A stretch of 9,115 nt of DNA from Pseudomonadota bacterium (GTDB taxonomy: Bacteria; Pseudomonadota; Gammaproteobacteria; GCA-001735895), in assembly GCA_022545625.1 (NCBI GenBank), contig JACZQS010000069.1, positions 1 through 9,115 of the forward strand, read 5' to 3'. The notes beneath the pieces are model-generated. The model saw only the letters and a program-made list of their open reading frames with translations, searched no databases and was not told the DNA's origin. The translations under genes were made by a program, and so were the position numbers. Numbering within the stretch: the first letter of the stretch is position 1; each line of letters starts with the position of its first letter. Positions 5,907 to 9,115 of this stretch are shown in pieces.

Positions 5907-5957
5907 GAGTTTGGCCAGGGGTTGTTTGATTCAAACTCCCAGTAATCAAGTAGATTA
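5907..5957 (+). promoter_or_regulatory. Overlapping inverted repeats before the methyltransferase gene
   Basis: In the 93-base gap after metF, GAGTTTG (5907-5913) is complementary to CAAACTC (5932-5938). The same 3' arm is also part of a perfect palindrome, GTTTGATTCAAAC (5924-5936), so two hairpins compete. A third inverted repeat, TAATC-AAGTA-GATTA (5943-5957), ends just before the ribosome binding site AGAGGA (5962-5967), 7 bases before ATG 5975. No T run marks a terminator. Possible roles are an operator, an mRNA processing site or a translation switch. Confidence 0.35.
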
Positions 5958-5974
5958 TTTTAGAGGAAAACAAT

Positions 5975-6883
5975 ATGACCGAAACGGTTGTCAGTTCAGC
6001 GACTAAAGAGTTAGTCATCGGTTTCGATCGACCCTTTGTCATTATAGGTGAGCGTATCAATCCGACCGGGCGCAAAATCATGGCGGAGGAAATGAAAAAC
6101 GGCGACTATAGCCGGGTCGAAGCGGATGCGATTGCCCAGGTTAAGGCCGGCGCGCATATGCTTGATGTCAATGCCGGTATACCGCTTTCTGACGAGCCAC
6201 GCATACTGGCTGAAGCCATCCAGCTAGTGCAAAGCCTGACCGATGTCCCGCTGAGTATTGACTCGTCAATTATCGAGGCACTCGAAGCCGGGCTCACTGT
6301 CTACCAGGGTAAGGCCCTGGTCAACTCGGTAACCGGCGAAGATGAAAGCCTCGACCGCGTGTTGCCACTGATTAAAAAACATGGCGCAGCGGTGGTAGCA
6401 ATTTCTAACGATGAAACCGGAATCTCCGAAGATATCAATGTTCGTTATGATGTTGCCAAAAAAATTGTGCAGCGCGCTGCAGATTATGGTATTCCAGCAA
6501 GTGACGTCGTTGTCGATCCCCTGGTGATGCCGATCGGTGCGATTAATACGGCCGGACGCGAAGTGCTACGATTGATTCACCGCCTGCGCACCGAGCTCAA
6601 AGTGAATACCACCTGTGGTGCTTCCAATATCAGTTTCGGCCTGCCCAATAGAAATGGATTCAACGGCGCGTTCATCAGCATGGCGATTCAGGCCGGCATG
6701 ACCTCCGCGATTACCAACCCGATGCATGCGGAAGTCATCAGTGCAAGTATGGGTGCCGATGTTATGCTTGGAAAAGACCCGGATTGCGGGCGCTGGATCA
6801 AGCAATTTCGTGAACCCGCGCCCGAAGGCGCAACCCTACGCGGCACCGGGCGGAGAGGTGGTCGCCGACGTCGTGCGAGTTAA
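5975..6883 (+). CDS. Methyltetrahydrofolate:corrinoid methyltransferase (pterin-binding, AcsE/MtgA-like)
   Basis: This 302-residue cytoplasmic protein belongs to the pterin-binding TIM-barrel family of AcsE and MtgA, which move methyl groups between corrinoid proteins and tetrahydrofolate. Signatures are IIGERINPTGRK at 23-34, LDVNAGIP at 63-70 (D64, N66), SIDSS at 94-98 (D96), VNSVTGE at 116-122 (N117), VVVDPLVMPIG at 178-188 (D181) and GASNISFGLPNR at 215-226 (N218). These correspond to the pterin-contacting Asp/Asn residues and the mobile Asn of MeTr enzymes. It lacks the Pterin_bind features of folate biosynthesis FolP, such as an anion-site GGES motif, so FolP is unlikely. The C-terminus is extended by a tail rich in arginine (R289, R293, R294, R297-R300), outside the barrel. 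In this pathway it would transfer the methyl from the 2747-3457 corrinoid protein to THF, producing the substrate of MetF. Confidence 0.92.
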   Translation: MTETVVSSATKELVIGFDRPFVIIGERINPTGRKIMAEEMKNGDYSRVEADAIAQVKAGAHMLDVNAGIPLSDEPRILAEAIQLVQSLTDVPLSIDSSIIEALEAGLTVYQGKALVNSVTGEDESLDRVLPLIKKHGAAVVAISNDETGISEDINVRYDVAKKIVQRAADYGIPASDVVVDPLVMPIGAINTAGREVLRLIHRLRTELKVNTTCGASNISFGLPNRNGFNGAFISMAIQAGMTSAITNPMHAEVISASMGADVMLGKDPDCGRWIKQFREPAPEGATLRGTGRRGGRRRRAS

Positions 6884-6887
6884 CGGG

Positions 6888-6917
6888 TAGCTCTAAAAAT
6901 CACTATATTTTGAGCTA
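6888..6917. repeat. Inverted repeat between the methyltransferase and activator genes
   Basis: TAGCTC-T-AAAA (6888-6898) is complementary to TTTTGAGCTA (6908-6917) apart from one bulged T, giving a 10-bp stem in a 61-base gap. No T run follows, so it is unlikely to be a terminator. It may be an mRNA processing or stability element that adjusts activator levels, or an operator. The activator ATG at 6945 has no recognisable Shine-Dalgarno upstream. Confidence 0.35.
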
Positions 6918-6944
6918 TCCTAATGTATTACATGCTAAATCTAC

Positions 6945-8969
6945 ATGAGTGATGATGAAGTCAATGTGCTGTTCATGCCCTCGGGATTGCGGGGAAAGGT
7001 TCCCGTGGGCACGACTGTGCTTCAGGCCGCACAACGCTTAGGGGTAGATCTGGAATCGATTTGCGGCGGCCAGGGCAAATGTCGCAAATGCCAGATATTG
7101 CCGCAGGAGGGTGTGTTTCCCAAGCACGGAATTACCTCGAGACTCGATCACCTGTCAGAATTCACCGAGACCGAGCGCCATCACCAGTCTAAAAACAGGC
7201 TCAAGGATGGGCGGCGCCTGGGTTGTAACGCCCGTCTTCTGGGTGACCTGGTAGTCGATGTTCCGGAGGAAAGCCAACAACACAAGCAACATATCGCCAA
7301 GGCCGTCACCGCCTATGATATCCAGGTGTTACCCGCGCTGCGTCTTTATACCGTGACGCTGCCCGAGCCGGACATGCATGCACCGATTTCCGACAAGCGC
7401 CGTTTACAGAACGAACTGGCGCGCGAATACGAGTTGCCAATCATGGATTGTGAATTGTCGCAGCTGCGCTTGTTACAAAAAGCGCTGGATAAGTCGGAAC
7501 GTCGCATCACCGCCGCGGTTTATCAACATCAGCAAATTATCGGCATCTGGCCGGGTGAAAAAAAGGTTGTCTATGGCCTGGCGGTCGACCTGGGATCTAC
7601 CACGATAGCGGCGCAACTTTGCAATCTGGATACCGGCGAAGTAGTTGCCACTGCCGATACCATGAATCCACAGATTCGTTTCGGTGAAGACCTGATGAGC
7701 CGCGTGTCTTACGTGATGATGAACGAGGGTGGCGACAAGGTCTTGACCCAGGTGGTGCGTGAAGCGTTTAATCAGCTGGCCACTCGTGCTGCAAAATCGG
7801 CAGGTATTCAGCTTGACGAAATTCTCGATGTTACCCTGGTTGCTAATCCAATCATGCATCATTTGTTTCTCGGTATCGATCCCACGCCTCTTGGCACCGC
7901 TCCATTTACACTGACCACAGATCAAACCACGGTGATACGTGCGGCGGATCTCGATCTGTATCTGCACGCCGAAGCACGGGTTTGTATTCTGCCCTGTATT
8001 GCGGGCCATATTGGCGCCGACACCGCCGGAGTCATACTTGCCGAGCGTCCCGATCTGGCGGAAGAATACGTGCTGCTGGTGGACGTCGGAACCAACGCAG
8101 AAATAGTGCTCGGCAACCGTAACCGCCTGTTAGCCGCGTCGAGCCCGACCGGCCCCGCGTTTGAAGGCGCGCAAATTACCTCGGGCCAACGTGCTGCACC
8201 GGGTGCGATGGAACGCATACGCGTCGATCCAGAGACCCTGGAACCGAGATTTCGCGTGATCGGCTGCGAGGTCTGGTCGGATGACCCGGAATTCGCGCAG
8301 AAAAGCGCTAAGGTCGGGGTCAGCGGAATCTGCGGTTCCGGGATTATCGAAGTCATCGCGGAAATGTTCCTGGCTGGCATTATCGATCAGGACGGCGTCA
8401 TTGGCCCAGTTGAGGGCAAGGACAGTGATCGCATAGTGCTGGAAGGACGTACCTATGCCTATATATTGCACGAAGGCGATAAAAAGATTCGCATTACCCA
8501 GAATGACGTACGTGCGATCCAGCTCGGGAAAGCGGCCCTGCATGCAGGCACCCGGCTTTTAATCGATCGCATGGGAATCAGCAAGGTTGATCGGATTGGT
8601 TTCGCAGGGGCGTTTGGAAGTCACATCGACGTCAAGTATGCAATGGTGCTGGGATTGATCCCCGACTGTAACCTTGAGAAGGTAGGCTCGGTTGGCAACG
8701 CCGCCGGTACCGGTGCGCGTATCGCATTGCTGAATTTACCCTCACGTCTCGAAATTGGAGAAATCCTGCCCAAGGTTGAAAAAATCGAAACCGCGATCGA
8801 GCCTAAGTTTCAGGAATATTTTATCGAAGCGATGGCCTTGCCACACAAGGTTGATCCTTATGAAGAATTATCAAAAGTGGTCAAGCTCCCCCCACCGAAA
8901 GCGAAGCTTGAGAATGGAAGTGGCGATGGTCGTAAGCGCAAGTCGCGGAGACGACGGAGCCGGGTATAG
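6945..8969 (+). CDS. Corrinoid activation protein, RACo-like: [2Fe-2S] ferredoxin plus ASKHA ATPase domain
   Basis: The 674-residue protein reactivates corrinoid that has slipped to Co(II), using ATP hydrolysis to drive electron transfer back to Co(I). An N-terminal plant-type [2Fe-2S] domain (about 5-108) has C40-GGQGK-C46-RK-C49 and C94, the CX5CX2C...C pattern. A linker and middle region follow (110-205). The ASKHA-type (DUF4445) ATPase has GLAVDLGSTTIA at 211-222, LLVDVGTNAEIVLG at 377-390, SPTGPAFEGAQITSG at 400-414, GICGSGIIEVIAEM at 461-474, GFAGAFGSHID at 552-562 and GNAAGTGA at 584-591. Length and domain order fit RACo and related activators, so it appears complete. The C-terminal tail is extremely basic (nine of the last twelve residues are Arg or Lys). 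The ATG start is supported by family-like VLFMPSGLRGKVPVGTTVLQAA close behind it, but no ribosome binding site is visible. Its electron donor is not encoded in the window, unless the flavin reductase serves. Confidence 0.9.
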   Translation: MSDDEVNVLFMPSGLRGKVPVGTTVLQAAQRLGVDLESICGGQGKCRKCQILPQEGVFPKHGITSRLDHLSEFTETERHHQSKNRLKDGRRLGCNARLLGDLVVDVPEESQQHKQHIAKAVTAYDIQVLPALRLYTVTLPEPDMHAPISDKRRLQNELAREYELPIMDCELSQLRLLQKALDKSERRITAAVYQHQQIIGIWPGEKKVVYGLAVDLGSTTIAAQLCNLDTGEVVATADTMNPQIRFGEDLMSRVSYVMMNEGGDKVLTQVVREAFNQLATRAAKSAGIQLDEILDVTLVANPIMHHLFLGIDPTPLGTAPFTLTTDQTTVIRAADLDLYLHAEARVCILPCIAGHIGADTAGVILAERPDLAEEYVLLVDVGTNAEIVLGNRNRLLAASSPTGPAFEGAQITSGQRAAPGAMERIRVDPETLEPRFRVIGCEVWSDDPEFAQKSAKVGVSGICGSGIIEVIAEMFLAGIIDQDGVIGPVEGKDSDRIVLEGRTYAYILHEGDKKIRITQNDVRAIQLGKAALHAGTRLLIDRMGISKVDRIGFAGAFGSHIDVKYAMVLGLIPDCNLEKVGSVGNAAGTGARIALLNLPSRLEIGEILPKVEKIETAIEPKFQEYFIEAMALPHKVDPYEELSKVVKLPPPKAKLENGSGDGRKRKSRRRRSRV

Positions 8970-9010
8970 GTTTTACCATTTTTCTGCGGGCTTGAAGGGG
9001 AGGGATTATT

Positions 9011-9085
9011 CGTCATTCCGGTCCCCGAGTCGGAATCTTTTTTATGATGGCAAGATTCAAGATTCCTGCTTGCGCAGGAATGGCG
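9011..9085. repeat. Imperfect palindromic intergenic element (MITE/REP-like)
   Basis: The outer ends CGTCATTCCGG (9011-9021) and the reverse complement of CAGGAATGGCG (9075-9085) agree at 9 of 11 positions, and the inner parts GGAATCTT and AAGATTCC also mirror each other. Each half is a hairpin: ATTCCG...CGGAAT (9015-9036) and ATTCCTGC-TTGC-GCAGGAAT (9062-9081). Sequences of the 'CGTCATTCC...GGAATC' type are common dispersed intergenic repeats in proteobacteria. Only one copy is in the window, so repeat status is by recognition. The window ends 30 bases later without another gene. Confidence 0.5.
9015..9043 (+). terminator. Probable Rho-independent terminator of the cassette
   Basis: ATTCCG (9015-9020) pairs with CGGAAT (9031-9036), with two possible inner G-U pairs, and is followed after one C by six T residues (9038-9043). 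It lies 46 bases after the activator stop codon on the correct strand. It is formed by the left half of the palindromic element, so the repeat may have been co-opted as a terminator. The stem is short, so efficiency is uncertain. Confidence 0.5.
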
Positions 9086-9115
9086 ATGGTTTTTCTACGT
9101 CCTTTTAATTTCCAG

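Noticed and set aside
5975..6883. Dihydropteroate synthase (FolP) for folate biosynthesis
   Set aside because: It shares the pterin-binding barrel, but the GERINPTGRK start, VNSVTGE and GASNISFGLPNR motifs and the corrinoid context fit the methyltetrahydrofolate:corrinoid methyltransferases better.
7473..8009. Open reading frame of 178 codons on the minus strand
   Set aside because: It lies wholly antisense to the activator gene, whose ASKHA motifs are unmistakable. Its translation shows no recognisable domain.
8755..9108. Plus-strand 117-codon frame past the end of the activator
   Set aside because: Most of it is an out-of-frame shadow of the activator, and the remainder reads through the palindromic repeat. 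The translation is low-complexity and basic with no family resemblance.

Overview
The window is an accessory one-carbon (C1) metabolism region of a bacterium. Codon use, roughly balanced base composition and gene family types suggest a proteobacterium, probably gamma or alpha. This is inference; there is no rRNA or other phylogenetic marker. All nine convincing protein genes are on the + strand. There are no tRNA or rRNA genes, CRISPR arrays, transposases or phage genes.

Layout. Bases 1-307 are an AT-rich non-coding leader with short palindromes and candidate promoters. Bases 308-1477 encode an unrecognised helical-repeat (TPR-like) protein with an N-terminal hydrophobic segment. Bases 1478-1642 are a structured leader holding an 8-codon upstream ORF whose stop overlaps the next start. 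Bases 1643-2578 encode a flavin reductase fused to a Nudix-like C-terminal domain that lacks the Nudix catalytic glutamates. After a 168-base gap with a candidate promoter comes a tight cassette at 2747-8969: corrinoid (B12-binding) protein, DUF1638 protein, a 104-aa 'virulence factor' family protein, a MetV-type cysteine-rich protein, MetF, a methyltetrahydrofolate:corrinoid methyltransferase, and a RACo-like [2Fe-2S]/ASKHA corrinoid-activating ATPase. A hairpin followed by six T residues lies 46 bases after the last stop, inside a longer palindromic element that resembles dispersed intergenic repeats.

How the genes work together (family knowledge plus inference). A substrate-specific methyltransferase, not present in this window, would load a methyl group from a methylated amine or similar compound onto Co(I) of the corrinoid protein. 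The pterin methyltransferase would pass the methyl group to tetrahydrofolate. MetF with its MetV-like partner would oxidise methyl-THF to methylene-THF, feeding C1 oxidation or serine/glycine metabolism. The ASKHA protein would rescue corrinoid oxidised to Co(II), using ATP and an electron from its [2Fe-2S] domain. The DUF1638 and 104-aa proteins sit inside the cassette with no established role and are the most promising unknowns. The corrinoid protein has a strongly acidic N-terminus, while its two docking partners both end in arginine-rich tails, which may indicate electrostatic docking.
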